64,000 nt of DNA from contig JAUCEF010000007.1 of NCBI GenBank assembly GCA_033558025.1, positions 1,364,001 to 1,428,000 on the forward strand, written 5' to 3'. Positions 11,396-24,888 of this stretch are shown piece by piece; position 1 is the stretch's first letter; each line of letters begins with the position of its first letter. Source of the DNA: Phytophthora sp. 'mugwort' (lineage: Eukaryota > Oomycota > Peronosporomycetes > Peronosporales > Peronosporaceae). Below the pieces are notes generated by a model that searched no databases, had not been told where the DNA came from, and worked only from the letters and a program-made list of their open reading frames with translations. The position numbers and the translations under genes are program-made.

Positions 11396-11516
11396 AGTCA
11401 CATAAAACAACCAACTGAGAAGAGCGGTTGCGAGCGCGCGTAGCAGTAAGCCGCGCGGGTTCCCGCAAGCAAGGCCGCGCGGTATTCGCGGAGGCGGCCC
11501 AGCGCCGAGCTTTCCA
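11396..11516 (-). repeat. Dispersed GC-rich repeat, copy 2
   Basis: Inverted copy of 8244-8375, slightly shorter. The surrounding 11332-11748 shows no other gene. Confidence 0.8.
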
Positions 11517-11748
11517 ACGATCCGAACCTTGTACTGGGCCGATGATAGATTTTTTTCTCGTAGGAGTGTGCTTCTGCAGAAAAAGCAAAGCCAAACATTG
11601 CGATGGCATCGATCCTCGGAACGGCTAGGGTAAAGGAAGATTGGAAACGCAAAAGTAAGTTTACCGGTAAACTAAAATGTGACACGTCGTACTACATATA
11701 TACTGCATAAATATATATATAATAACGTACGCCAGGTAATATCTAGTA

Positions 11749-11927
11749 CAGTTCCACCTCGCCAATTTAGTAGCTATGCAACATAATAATTCAACCTTAA
11801 TACGTTGAGTACTCCACCGATTTCGCTCCCTATGTTTTTTTTTAGTTCCCGCTCTGATAACTGATAAATTGTTGTACGTAATACGAATAGCTTCCACAGA
11901 AGGTATTAAATTGGCGAGGTTTGTCTG
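11749..11927 (+). mobile_element. MITE copy a
   Basis: This is a short non-coding element of about 179 bp with imperfect inverted ends: CAGTTCCACCTCGCCAATTTA at the left and TTGGCGAGGTTTGTCTG at the right. The body includes GCTCTGATAACT and TTGTTGTACGTAATACG. Two more copies are at 11965-12151 (inverted relative to this one) and 38638-38817. Length, TIRs and copy number fit a MITE. The parent superfamily and target duplication are unclear. Confidence 0.75.
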
Positions 11928-11964
11928 TCTACCGAATACATAGTACATGTACTGGTACAATATA

Positions 11965-12151
11965 CAGATCCCCCTCGCCAATTTAATACATTCGATGGAA
12001 GCTATTCGTATTATGTACAACAACTTACTAGTTATCAGAGCGGGACTGTTCATACAAATAACCATAGGAAGCGAAGTCGGTGGATGACTCGACATATTAG
12101 GTTTGATACATTATTAGCTTGGACAGCTACTAAATTGGCGCGGGGGAACTG
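11965..12151 (-). mobile_element. MITE copy b, inverted to copy a
   Basis: It is about 187 bp and runs from CAGATCCCCCTCGCCAATTT to GGCGCGGGGGAACTG. It shares most of its body with copy a in reverse orientation, so the pair can fold into a large hairpin with a 37-bp spacer. Confidence 0.75.
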
Positions 12152-13606
12152 TTCGTACTAAGTATTCGGTGGATACCATCCAAGGTGGACACAAACGAAA
12201 TTTCTTGCTGCCGCACCCTTCAGCGATGGGACTCCCTCGCGGCGTAAGCTGCCACGCACCGAAAACACCCCACCCGCTCAACGCGCTGTACTACACTGCT
12301 ACAGCCTGTAGTGCATAGAGTGCTTGCCTCGTCTCGGGGTGTCGGCGGCACGCTGCAGCTGCTCCACGAAGAGGCTTGTCACTGACAAGCCTCGTTCGTG
12401 GAGACAATGTCAGGCGTAACGGCGACAGTGGCGCTGTATTCAAATCAGAGACCGTCACCCGCTTTTAAAGTTTGTTTTCGATCACGTGGCGATGGTGGGC
12501 GTGTGAGGTAGGGTGCATCCCTCTTCTCCTCCTCATTCTCCACTTGCCAAACTGCAAAAATGCACCACAAGCCTCCCTTGTACATGTAGTATGATGGATT
12601 AACCCGGATCTTCCTTAAAACTTGAATAATAGTTGCTGCCTCCGGCGGCATCCTCAGCACTAATGATTCGAATCCTATTCTCACGGCCAGGGCTTTTGCG
12701 ATGGTCAAAATCCCTGATCGGCACCGCCAATCAAGCATTATGGAATGCTGGAGTACGTGCCTGCCAAGCAGGCGCCGCCTGCCAGGCGGTTGAGCGGTAG
12801 CCTATCCTGCGCTTGATCTTAGTGCGCCGCCGGTCCTTTCCGTCCCACTCGATCGAGGATCGACCGTCCGACCGTCTGTTACCCAGCAGGTTGCAGTCAA
12901 CCAGCAAGCAGTCGATGTAGCCTGGCGGCAGCAACGATTGCACTGGGCTGGCGGGTGCAGCACCGGCTCGTCCGTTGTGGCATTTACCGACTTCGATTCT
13001 GGGTCAGCCTTGTGCACTCCCACTTTCGCGTGCAGCCTGCGCAAATTGCACCCTTGACTCCACGCGACGTGACCCACACATCCGCGCTTCCGCGAGGACA
13101 GCCACTTTGCAACAGCCGTTGTCGAAGTGGGGCGGCCAGCACCGGGTCACGCGGCCAGCGGCAACGACAAACGTGTGCATTTTCAGCGAGCGCCGTGGAG
13201 CGTACAAATACAATCGCGCGGCATCAGCAAATCGCCCCCGACGGAGACACTTGTACGGCTTCTCCTTAACCCCGCCAGCAAAGGAAACTCCACTGCCGAG
13301 CGCCAACGCCAGAAGGGGAAAGGAATCGCAAGACACGACAAAAACGAGGAGTTAATCCTGGACCTTGTCGAGTGAGGTGTCTACAGTACTGTACTGTATC
13401 GCCTGATACTGCCACTGCCGAATTGAGCCAGCCACCCTGCTCCCTCTCGGCAAGGACTTGGCCAGTTGAGCCTCACTCTCGAATTCATCCATTACTGCCC
13501 AAAAGCTTCGCTGCGCCCGAGACGCGGCGTCGCCAAGTTCATATCCAGCCAACTGCAAGTGCAGCTTGTAACTCGTTGATCTTTCGTCCCCCTCCCCCCG
13601 GCGTGT
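12152..13606. other. Intergenic, presumed upstream region of the RING gene
   Basis: No convincing exon is seen on either strand. It includes a strong hairpin at 12362-12403, a short GC-rich inverted repeat near 12752-12790, and ACAGTACTGTACTGT at about 13384-13398. The 12.9-13.5 kb part is GC-rich with several overlapping spurious frames. Confidence 0.5.
12362..12403. repeat. Hairpin with 20-bp arms
   Basis: The left arm CTCCACGAAGAGGCTTGTCA is matched by its complement immediately to the right with one extra base. The loop is only a base or two. Confidence 0.8.
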
Positions 13607-15418
13607 ATGATTTGTGAGGACCGAACATCAGTCTTTGAGCCAGTCTTCAAGAATTCAAGGATGCAGCCAGGTGGAGACCACCACCAGTCCGAGTATGACT
13701 ACGAATACAGCAATCAGTACATCCAGGAGTCCGGTGGTGGCGCAGCGGGCGACCGTCCCTCGGTCCCGAGTATGCGGCCTTCGCTTGAGGCCCCTGTCTA
13801 CTACAACCCATCGCCCCTGCCGCAGCAGTACACGCCACAGCAGACGTACTACCAGCCGAGCCGCACGCCTGTCGCCATCTCCCAGTTCCCGTACGCCGAT
13901 ACTCCGCTGGAGCAAAAACCCATTGCTGCTTACCATCAGCACTCAGACTACCGCATTCAGGCCGCGCCCGAGACCCGCGCAGTGCCTCCCATGACTATGG
14001 AACGCATGTGTGACGTCTGCCAATATCCCGACCCTGTTCTCGTAGCTCCTAATTGCAATCATACCTTTCACTCGCGTTGCGTTCACGTGTGGCCACTGGA
14101 CGCTTGTCCGGCCTGCGCAGCGCCCCTCGACCAGGTAGCGATCTCGCCTACCATTAACATGATGGTAAGACCCGAACCACGCAGCGGAAAGTGGACGCAT
14201 CCAGAGGAGAAGTTCATCGACGGCATTCTCCGCGAGTTCGACCGACAAGCTTTGCCGCTGGCACACGGCACACCGATTCGATTGGTGCTTGCGAGGATGC
14301 TCAACTGTTCGACGATGAGATTGTCCAAAAAGTTTCAAAAGAATGCGTTGGGTAAGCGAACATTCAGAGTGACCAAGCCCGGTAAGGGCGAGAAGGTGTT
14401 GCAGTTCGATCAAATGGATCACGTGCGGAGGCAACACGAGCTTTCACGCTTGGAGCAGATCTTCCGACTGGAACTCGTTGACCAGTTCCGACGTGAAAAC
14501 AACACGGACGAGGGCGCGCTAGTCGAAACACAAAACCTTCGTCTCGCAGTTCAGCAGTTTTGGGTGAGCAACTTTCTGAAGTTTTCAGTGTTTGTTGGAC
14601 AGCCCGTCACGGGGCTTGACGTCTCCGATGCTAAGAAGCGTAAGCGCGCGATGCAGCTACTCCGCAACGGCCAGTTCGACGAGCTCTTGTCATGGAATCA
14701 CCATCCGTCTCCAGCTAACACGGCTAGCATTGCGCCAATGCCGCCACTTTTTGGGGCGACACCAGCGGGCAACCACACCGTCTCGGCATCGTGGAGCTCC
14801 AGTGCGGTTGTGTATTCCTCCCCCATGCTAGGGCAAAACCAGCAGGAAACTGGACCGTCTATTCCAGCACTTCTACAGCAGGCCGAACGTCCTGCAAAGA
14901 AGATGCGAACGCCTGAGGCGAGTGTGGAGGTGAACCGCTTCGGACTGCAGCCTCCTCCGGTGGACCAATCTCAGTACCCACAATTCGACCGCTCACCTCC
15001 AGCGCCTTCGACGACCTCTTTGGATTACAGCCAGCAGCAACAACGACAGCAGTACCAGTCCGAGTCTTTTTTGCGTCCGTCGAGCTTTTCGCCGTATTCC
15101 GACGTCAAGTCTGGGAGGTCAAGAATGGGATATGCCAACGGACTGCAGCACCAACAGCAGGTACAGCAACAGGAGATGATACCAGATGCCGCTAATGAAG
15201 GCCCTGCGCACGAGCATAGGGGTGGATTCGCGCTAGCAGCCAATCCACGAGCCAGTGAGCCGTCTTACCATGCCAGTAGCACGGGCCAGGCCGCTCCGTG
15301 GGACGATCTCTTGGAGAACATTTCTTCTGAGGCAAATGTTGGCACTGGCGCACAAACCTCGTATTCCAGCCAAGCCCACAGCGGCGACTCCAATATGCAG
15401 TCTTGGTCCGTGATGTAA
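13607..15418 (+). CDS. RING-H2 finger protein with stramenopile-type domain
   Basis: A single exon of 603 codons; an alternative start is Met19 (13661, MQPGGDHH). Residues 1-130 are low-complexity (Tyr/Gln/Pro). A RING-H2 finger follows: C135-x2-C138, C150-x-H152-x2-H155-x2-C158, C167-x2-C170, so E3 ubiquitin ligase activity is plausible. Residues ~194-255 (GKWTHPEEKFIDGILREFD ... LNCSTMRLSKKFQ ... GKRTF) form a Trp-initiated helical domain that I associate with stramenopile proteins and whose role is unknown to me. A helical stretch at ~270-340 (RLEQIFRLELVDQFRREN) precedes a long Gln/Ser/Pro-rich disordered tail. KKRKR near 350 could be a nuclear signal. I infer a nuclear regulatory or ligase role; the gene is intact. 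Confidence 0.85.
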   Translation: MICEDRTSVFEPVFKNSRMQPGGDHHQSEYDYEYSNQYIQESGGGAAGDRPSVPSMRPSLEAPVYYNPSPLPQQYTPQQTYYQPSRTPVAISQFPYADTPLEQKPIAAYHQHSDYRIQAAPETRAVPPMTMERMCDVCQYPDPVLVAPNCNHTFHSRCVHVWPLDACPACAAPLDQVAISPTINMMVRPEPRSGKWTHPEEKFIDGILREFDRQALPLAHGTPIRLVLARMLNCSTMRLSKKFQKNALGKRTFRVTKPGKGEKVLQFDQMDHVRRQHELSRLEQIFRLELVDQFRRENNTDEGALVETQNLRLAVQQFWVSNFLKFSVFVGQPVTGLDVSDAKKRKRAMQLLRNGQFDELLSWNHHPSPANTASIAPMPPLFGATPAGNHTVSASWSSSAVVYSSPMLGQNQQETGPSIPALLQQAERPAKKMRTPEASVEVNRFGLQPPPVDQSQYPQFDRSPPAPSTTSLDYSQQQQRQQYQSESFLRPSSFSPYSDVKSGRSRMGYANGLQHQQQVQQQEMIPDAANEGPAHEHRGGFALAANPRASEPSYHASSTGQAAPWDDLLENISSEANVGTGAQTSYSSQAHSGDSNMQSWSVM

Positions 15419-18420
<3,002 letters not shown>

Positions 18421-18440
18421 CTCTTCATTCTGGAATTCGC
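18421..18440 (+). promoter_or_regulatory. Possible Inr-type promoter of the argininosuccinate synthase gene
   Basis: CTTCATTCTGGAATT lies about 65 bases before the ATG and fits the TCATTYY core of oomycete initiators. The FPR half is weak. The match is by eye only. Confidence 0.4.
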
Positions 18441-18494
18441 CGAAGAGGACCAAGCCACTTCCACTCCCACCACCCAACACCACCCAACTCCTTC

Positions 18495-19760
18495 ATGAGC
18501 GTTAACGCACAGCCGGGTGACAAGGTCGTGCTTGCCTACAGTGGCGGCCTGGACACGTCCATCATCCTTAAGTGGCTCACGAACAAGGGCTTCGAGGTCA
18601 TCTGCTACTGCGCCAACGTGGGCCAGCAAGGCGAGGACTACGAGAAGGTTCGTGCCAAGGCCCTTTCCCTAGGTGCTAAGAAGGTGTATATCGAGGACCT
18701 GCGTGAGGACTTCGTCAAGGACTACATCTTCGAGGCCGTCAAGTCCAACGCCATCTACGAGTCTCGCTACCTGCTGGGCACGTCGCTTGCACGCCCCGTG
18801 ATCGCCAAGAAGCAAGTGGAGATTGCCCAGGCCGAGGGTGCCAAGTACGTGGCCCACGGCGCCACGGGCAAGGGTAACGACCAGGTGCGCTTCGAGCTGT
18901 GCGCTCAGGCACTGGACGCCCACCTTAAGACCATTGCCCCGTGGCGTGACGCGGAGTTCATTCAGAAGTTCAAGGGCCGTGCCGACCTGATCCAGTACGC
19001 CAAAGAGCAGAACATTCCCATTGACGCCACCCCGAAGGCGCCCTACAGCGTGGATGAGAACTTGTACCACACGTCGTACGAGGCTGGCATGCTCGAGGAC
19101 CCCATGACTGCCCCCATGGTCGAGATGTTCAAGATGACGATGGATCCCAAGGATGCCCCGGATGCCGCCGAGCAAATCCAGATCCGCTTCGAGAAAGGTA
19201 TCCCTGTCGGCGTGACCAACCTCACGGCCAAGACCCCGGAGATTACCGGTGCTCTGGACCTGTTCCTGGAGCTGAACAAGCTCGCCGGCAAGCATGGCAT
19301 CGGCCGCATTGACATCGTAGAGAACCGTTTCGTTGGCATTAAGTCGCGCGGCTGCTACGAGACGCCCGGCGGCACCATTCTTCGTCACGCCCACCTCGAC
19401 CTCGAGGGACTTTGCATGGACCGTGAGGTCATGAAGGTGCGCGACTCTTTGTCGGCTAAGTTCGCTGAGTTCTGCTACAATGGTTTTTGGTTTGCCCCTG
19501 AGATGGACTTCGTGCGCAACGCCGTGGACTTCTCGCAGCAGAACGTTACTGGCTACGTCAATCTGGAGCTCTACAAGGGCAACGTGACCGTGATCGGCCG
19601 CTACTCGGACGAGGCTCTCTACAGCGCTGACCTGGCATCTATGGACCAGGAAGGCGGCGGTGCCAACTTCGACTACAACCCGGCTGACGCCCAGGGCTTC
19701 ATCCGCATCAACGCCACACGCCTCAAGGCCTGGCGGTGTCGCCCACAGCCTAAGAAGTAA
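18495..19760 (+). CDS. ASS1: Argininosuccinate synthase
   Basis: This enzyme joins citrulline and aspartate using ATP in the penultimate step of arginine synthesis. A single intronless frame gives 421 residues, close to bacterial and eukaryotic homologues. The N-terminal nucleotide-binding motif [15 protein letters not shown] is at residues ~13-27. The ATP/citrulline-binding motif [15 protein letters not shown] is near 115-129. The C-terminal substrate and tetramerisation part ([20 protein letters not shown], ~275-294) is intact. The reading is GC-rich and strongly codon-biased, with a long antisense shadow frame. The start is the first ATG after the possible initiator and follows a CACCC-rich leader. 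No lesion is seen. Confidence 0.97.
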   Translation: MSVNAQPGDKVVLAYSGGLDTSIILKWLTNKGFEVICYCANVGQQGEDYEKVRAKALSLGAKKVYIEDLREDFVKDYIFEAVKSNAIYESRYLLGTSLARPVIAKKQVEIAQAEGAKYVAHGATGKGNDQVRFELCAQALDAHLKTIAPWRDAEFIQKFKGRADLIQYAKEQNIPIDATPKAPYSVDENLYHTSYEAGMLEDPMTAPMVEMFKMTMDPKDAPDAAEQIQIRFEKGIPVGVTNLTAKTPEITGALDLFLELNKLAGKHGIGRIDIVENRFVGIKSRGCYETPGGTILRHAHLDLEGLCMDREVMKVRDSLSAKFAEFCYNGFWFAPEMDFVRNAVDFSQQNVTGYVNLELYKGNVTVIGRYSDEALYSADLASMDQEGGGANFDYNPADAQGFIRINATRLKAWRCRPQPKK

Positions 19761-20135
19761 GCTCGATTGCGCTCTAGCGCATCGAGATTGCTTAATTATA
19801 TGATTAGCTTCGGAGTGGGCATGTTACCAGTATGTGCTCCTTCCTACAGCTGAGGTAGTACGAAGAAAAGGAAAGCGCAAAAAAAATGAATATGGTCGGA
19901 GCTCTAGCTTTGAGCTGCTACTTTGTCTTCTTCCAATATTTCGTTGCATATCACATCATTTCACTTTTGAGCACACTGGAAACTACTACTACTGTAGTAC
20001 TACAGTAGTAGTACCTGTAGTATCTAAAAATAGTCGCTGGCGAGATGATAATTTTATAGTCTTGGGAATAGTTCATCATATATTTATAGTATTGTAATAC
20101 TACTTCCAGGACTATTCCAACCAGTCAGGAAAACC
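19761..20135. other. Intergenic, AT-rich
   Basis: It contains a palindromic run of ACTACTGTAGTACTACAGTAG type near 19984-20015 and serves as the 3' end of one gene and 5' end of the next. No gene is seen. Confidence 0.5.
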
Positions 20136-20954
20136 ATGGGGAACGACGGCGGCGTGATCGCCGTGAAGCGCAAGTTCATGCGCCACGCGAATGTCAAGGC
20201 GCGCGGGGAGAAGTCTGACCAGGAGGCGCTGCGTCTGGATAAGGCTCGCACTTGCGCTCTGTCGTCGGAGCCGCTGCGGGAGCCCGTGGTGGCGTGTCGC
20301 CTGGGCAACCTTTTTAACAAGGAGACTTTGCTGGAGCATCTGCTTGCCAAGTCGATGCCCGAGCGGTTCTGCCACATTACGTCTCTCAAGGATGTGATAA
20401 CGTGTCGTGTGACGCGCGAGAAGGAGGAGGAGGACGCACTCTGGTGCTGTCCCGTGACCATGGCCGAGTTCAACGGCAAACAGCCATTTGTGGTGCTCTT
20501 CACATGCGGCTGCGTGCTGTCGGAACGCGCTCTTAAGGCCGTCGACACTAAAGAATGTCTGGTGTGTGGCAAACCGTTTGAAGATCAGGACGTGGCGACG
20601 CTGGCGCTGGACGACGAACAGTACGAGACGAAGCAGAAGAAACTGCTGGAGCTCAAGGCCGAGGAGAAGCGAGCCAAGAAGAACAAGAAGAAGGCGAAGG
20701 ACGAGAAAGAAGAAGACAAACCCGGCCGGAAAAAGCACAACAAGGACAAGAAGGGTAAGAGGAAGGCAGAGTATTTGGGCGAGAGAGGCGATGCGAGGCT
20801 TGTCAAGATCGCCAAGGACGCAAGTGAATCTATCTGTAAAGCCAAGGAAAAGAGCCAAGTGTTCGCATCCATTTTCTCCAAGGAGAAGAAAGAGAAGACG
20901 AGTGCCAACGACCTGCTCATGACGATCGGTGGGATGCGCTACACACTGTCGTAA
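20136..20954 (+). CDS. RTF2: RTF2-like replication termination factor
   Basis: A single exon of 272 codons. RTF2 proteins carry a modified RING (C2HC2-type) and act at stalled replication forks; in some eukaryotes they also affect splicing. The family N terminus is clear: MGNDGGVI, then TCALSSEPLREPVVACRLGN, then LFNKETLLEHLL. The second Cys cluster reads WCCPVTMAEFNGKQPFVVL, followed by FTCGCVLSERAL and KECLVCGKPF, to about residue 152. After ~160 the chain is a highly charged Lys/Glu helix (KKNKKKAKDEKEEDKPGRKK), as in other eukaryotic RTF2 proteins. The tail (FASIFSKEKKEK...LLMTIGGMRYTLS) is conserved in kind. The neighbour on the 3' side is convergent. No lesions are seen. Confidence 0.92.
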   Translation: MGNDGGVIAVKRKFMRHANVKARGEKSDQEALRLDKARTCALSSEPLREPVVACRLGNLFNKETLLEHLLAKSMPERFCHITSLKDVITCRVTREKEEEDALWCCPVTMAEFNGKQPFVVLFTCGCVLSERALKAVDTKECLVCGKPFEDQDVATLALDDEQYETKQKKLLELKAEEKRAKKNKKKAKDEKEEDKPGRKKHNKDKKGKRKAEYLGERGDARLVKIAKDASESICKAKEKSQVFASIFSKEKKEKTSANDLLMTIGGMRYTLS

Positions 20955-21124
20955 CCCTGGGTTGAGCCGAGAGGTGGGACTCAAGTTGGCTATATTCCTC
21001 GATATTTAACCCTTAAAAGATTGCACCTGTCGTACGGTGACATAAATGCTTGCTTTTGAACATTTTTAGTAGACCAGTGTTAGGAAATACCTTGACGTAA
21101 CGTGTATTCATGATGAGTCGGCGC

Positions 21125-22588
21125 TCAATTGTTAGACCATACTTTTGCTGAGCCATCCGTGCAGCCAGTAACAAACATGCTACTCTCGGGATGGCATGCA
21201 AGAGCTCGCACAGGTTTCTTGTGCGCATCCCATGAATGAGATTGCGTGGCGTCCACGAGATCCCACCAGAAGACTTTCCCGTCCTCGGAGCCGCTCAGCA
21301 CGAAGGCTCCATCGCTGGAAAACCCGCATTCAATTCTGTAATCTTGTACGCTATGTCCACGGTAACTGTGCATGGAGAAAGCACTAATGAGCACGGCAGA
21401 AGATATCCCCAGCATGCATGTATGCAATCATACCTCTTCACTTCCGTTCCGTTGGTTTTCTCGATCAGCCGGATGGATCCGTCCAGACAGCCAGCTAGGA
21501 TAAATCGCTTATCGGGAGAATGCGCGACTGACACCACGGGTTCTGTACCATCGAATTCGTAACACTGATTAGTATCATCAGCGTGGCATTACTGCGCATC
21601 ACTTCCTCTGCGCCCGTACCATTAACATGGTCGCGGAAGAGCTGTCCAGCTCGAAGGTCATATGTGCGCACAACACCATCAACGCACCTGTAATGCAATG
21701 AAAATTCGTGAGAATAACAACCGTACTGTATCGTAGAAGCTCACAAAACCGCTTTCATACCCTGCGATAATCTCATGGTCCGTCACCACCATCGAAGTGA
21801 CGCTGTCTTTGAAGTCGTCCAGAACCTGAATCGGCTTGTACGCATTCCGAGCTCTAGTCCACACACAAAAAAAAAAGCACAGCAAGTAAGCAGCATTTCC
21901 CTGACAGATCACAGCGATCCAAAGCATCTTCACCTGATGTCCCAAGCCCGGATCGTCTTGTCATAGGATGCGCTAAGCAGCACAGATGAATCCGCATTGT
22001 AGCGCACACAGTTCACACTCTACAACACAACAGATCCAGCCACTTCAGCTTTTACCCGTTTCATTTCACCCAATGCCGTTCATCACTTATCGTACATGTT
22101 CATGGCCTTCAAACTTGCGAATAACTTGAGCAGTGGGCACGTCCCACATGAAGACGTCTCTGTCTCGACCGCACGAAGCGAACTTGGAGTTGTCGTCAGC
22201 TCTGCAACAGCAATCCAAACGTATCACATCCAGACGTCACTCTCGCCCGACCCCACCCTCACAAAACAGTTCTGCCCCGTACATTGCGACGTCCTGTACG
22301 TCGTAGCCGTGTCTTCCCTCGTACGTCTTGATCAGCAGCGCTTCATTGGGCTTCTCCACGCCGTCGCGGTGCGGGTTCCAGAGCTTGATAGTCTTGTCCT
22401 GGCCACATGTCATCACGTATGTTCCCTTGGCTGTGATGCATCAGCGAATTGTTGCATTAGCATAACCCTATAACACACGGCATTGCAGAGAGGAAGAACG
22501 GCCTACAGTTGAAGCGCACGGCGTTGACGGGCCCATGGTGGCCATTGAGCTTGCGTACACAGACGCTGGGCACGCCGCTCGCCTTCAT
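21125..22588 (-). CDS. WDR83: WD40-repeat protein, WDR83/MORG1-like
   Basis: Eight exons on the minus strand: 22588-22507, 22430-22283, 22201-22096, 22019-21934, 21853-21761, 21687-21620, 21542-21434 and 21365-21125. All junctions are GT-AG and keep one frame of 310 residues. The chain is a single beta-propeller, about seven WD40 repeats: LNGHHGPVNAVRFN, YVMTCGQDKTIKLWNP, KFASCGRDRDVFMWDV, VLLSASYDKTIRAWDI, IAGCVDGVVRTYDL, LAGCLDGSIRLIEK, FVLSGSEDGKVFWWDL and FVTGCTDGSAKVWSNN. Order and length match WDR83, a scaffold tied to ERK signalling and to spliceosome C-complex assembly. The GHGYEV-like step (RHGYDVQDVA) supports this family over generic WD40. It is intron-dense compared with its neighbours. 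Function in this organism is inferred. Confidence 0.92.
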
Positions 22589-22944
22589 AGCTGCACCGCT
22601 TTGTGTACTATACTTAATCAAGATAAAAATGTGATACAGAATTGTGTCGGATGCTGTTGCAGTGGGTTGATATTGTAGCCATTTTAATGGCGGTCTTCTC
22701 TAGTCCAGTGAAACATGCACAAAATGCAACGCGTGACTCGAGCTGCGTGCTCCCCCATCGTCCCAGTGGCACAAGCGGTCTTCTGTATCAACCAGCTCCT
22801 GCGACTGGGAGGACGGGGTCGGGGCGTCCAGTAAAATTGCCACAAGAACGCCGCCTCGCTGATCACTACTTTCCTCTCCTTCTTCTCCTTCCTCTTCTTC
22901 CTTTTCCTCTCACTTCATCTGACTCTTTTCTTCATCTCTCATCC
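22589..22944. other. Intergenic between two minus-strand genes
   Basis: This is the 3' flank of MTHFR and the 5' flank of the WD40 gene. It includes a CT-rich stretch at 22863-22940. No further gene is supported. Confidence 0.5.
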
Positions 22945-24720
22945 TCACGGCGACGTCGTGGGGGATACCGAAGCCTCGAACAGGTCCCAAATATTGCCGT
23001 TCACGAAGTCATTGTCCACGATGCTGACCAGGAAGTACGAGTCGTGGATTTCACGCAGCAATTTGTCCGACTGGCTGCCCTCCTCGTACAGCGACGCCCA
23101 CAGCTTAAGCCACAGCACGAATGCCTCGTCCTTCCAAACCAGGAAGCTACTGCTGTCCACGATCGTGGGCTGCAGGATCTCCTTGTTGGGGAATACGCCC
23201 CACGTCACGGCAACGGCGGATTTACTGGCGTTCGAGTACGAGTGGCCGTTAAAGTTTACGGCGTGGTACTGCACTGACGGCTTCTTGGAGGCGTTCTCGA
23301 TAATGATCTTCATGTTCTCAGGTGACACGAAGCACTCAACGTATGCCTTCTGGTACACACGGCCTCCGGGCCCACCCCAGCCGAACATCGGATCATCGGA
23401 CAGCGCGCCATTCACACGTGGCTGGCTGTTGATCGTCAGGAATCCGGCTGAGTTGGCGGCGGCGAGTTCCTGCTGGACGGTCGACGTCTCGGCGTGCAGC
23501 GCGGCATCGCACCACGGCAGGCTCGAGATCTCGCCACGCACATACTGCACGAATGTGCGACGAACGTCTTCCTTGGTGGCAGGAGCCTCACCCCACATTG
23601 CGCGGCGCTCTCTTGGCGTCGACGTGTTGGAAGGCGCGAAGTGCGATTCCGTAAGCTCACCGAACGCGGGACTCTCGCTATTGCCCCAGCGGCCGTTCGG
23701 GTACTCGTCCCACATGGCCGTACGGTGGACGTAGCTCTTGGGGCGGTTGGACCAATAGATGGGGCGCACGCTTTCGGACGCTCGCTTCGATACCGTCGAC
23801 GTCTGCCAGGGAAGTTCACGACGCGGGACACGACTGGACAGCGACGAAAGTCCTTCCAGAATACGACGCACAGAGCGCTCCAGGTTGAGTGTGTAAAAGT
23901 GGAGGCCAGGCACGCCCGCATCAATCAGCTGTTGGCTCATAGTGATGCCGAGCTGCACGCCATAGTCCTTAACGGCTTCATCGTTGTCCTTAATAGGCTC
24001 CAGAGCCTTGCGCACTTCCTCCGGCACGTAAGTGTTGCAGAACGAGGTCATGCGCGCAAAGCCACCATAGTTTTGAATGGGCATGATACCGGGGATGATC
24101 GGCACCGTAATTCCGACGGCGCGGCACTCCTTAACGAAGTCCACGAATACCTGTACGTCGTAGAAGAGCTGCGTGATGACAAAGTCGGCGCCAGCGTCTA
24201 CTTTCTCTTTGAGGTACTGGATATCGACCTTTTTGTCCTGACTCTCAACGTGGCCCTCGGGGTATCCCGCCACGCCAATACAAAAGTGGTCGCCGTAACT
24301 CTCGCGCATGTAGCGCACAAGGTCCACGGAGTGCGAGAAGCCGCGGTCGCACTCGTCAAAGCTTGTGGCACCACGCACGGGGTCCCCGCGGAGAGCGAGA
24401 ATGTTGTGGATGCCGGCGTCCTTGGCCTTATCGAGCGCCTTTTTGATGTCAGCTTCGTCCATGTTGGTGCACGTCATGTGCATGAGCATCTCGAGCCCGC
24501 TGAGCTTCTGCGCATTGGCGCTAAGCTCCAGTGTGAGTTGCGCGCTGGAGCCGCCGGCGCCCCACGTCATATCACAGAAGAGAGGCTCCAGTGCCGCCAT
24601 GCGGTCCATCCGCGCGTACAGGTTGTCCACGCCTGCGGAAGTCTTCGGTGGGAAGAACTCGAACGAGTAAAATACCTCCTGGCGCTCCACGCTCGCGTTG
24701 ATCTTGTCGATGATCTTCAT
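22945..24720 (-). CDS. MTHFR: Methylenetetrahydrofolate reductase
   Basis: The enzyme reduces 5,10-methylene-THF to 5-methyl-THF with FAD and NAD(P)H, supplying methyl groups for methionine. One exon gives 591 residues from ATG at 24720 (MKIIDKINASVERQ); upstream in-frame codons have no ATG. The N-terminal barrel includes FYSFEFFPPKTSAGVDNLY (residues ~18-36), DMTWGAGGSS, NILALRGDP (FAD/folate region), ADFVITQLFYD and PIIPGIMPI. A linker and C-terminal regulatory domain follow (~300-591; PMFGWGGPGGRVYQKAYVEC, FNGHSYSN, SFLVWKDEAFVLW), as in eukaryotic MTHFRs that bind S-adenosylmethionine. Length is typical. The frame is intact. A 427-codon antisense frame is a shadow. Confidence 0.97.
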   Translation of the reverse strand: MKIIDKINASVERQEVFYSFEFFPPKTSAGVDNLYARMDRMAALEPLFCDMTWGAGGSSAQLTLELSANAQKLSGLEMLMHMTCTNMDEADIKKALDKAKDAGIHNILALRGDPVRGATSFDECDRGFSHSVDLVRYMRESYGDHFCIGVAGYPEGHVESQDKKVDIQYLKEKVDAGADFVITQLFYDVQVFVDFVKECRAVGITVPIIPGIMPIQNYGGFARMTSFCNTYVPEEVRKALEPIKDNDEAVKDYGVQLGITMSQQLIDAGVPGLHFYTLNLERSVRRILEGLSSLSSRVPRRELPWQTSTVSKRASESVRPIYWSNRPKSYVHRTAMWDEYPNGRWGNSESPAFGELTESHFAPSNTSTPRERRAMWGEAPATKEDVRRTFVQYVRGEISSLPWCDAALHAETSTVQQELAAANSAGFLTINSQPRVNGALSDDPMFGWGGPGGRVYQKAYVECFVSPENMKIIIENASKKPSVQYHAVNFNGHSYSNASKSAVAVTWGVFPNKEILQPTIVDSSSFLVWKDEAFVLWLKLWASLYEEGSQSDKLLREIHDSYFLVSIVDNDFVNGNIWDLFEASVSPTTSP

Positions 24721-24888
24721 TTTGTTGAACCCTTCCACGATCGCGATAATTCCGGACTGAGGCGCAATCACGTCTGACTGATGGCTGTGAATCGCTTGTG
24801 GCTATTGGGAGGCTGGAACGCCATCTGCCCGTCTCTAAAACAAGTACCCTGTAGGATCTAATGTGTCAATAGCAAATTACAATGAGAA

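Noticed and set aside
18669..19394. 241-codon antisense frame over argininosuccinate synthase
   Set aside because: Same codon-bias shadow effect.
23494..24777. 427-codon plus-strand frame over MTHFR
   Set aside because: Mirror frame of a strongly codon-biased gene; no recognisable motif.
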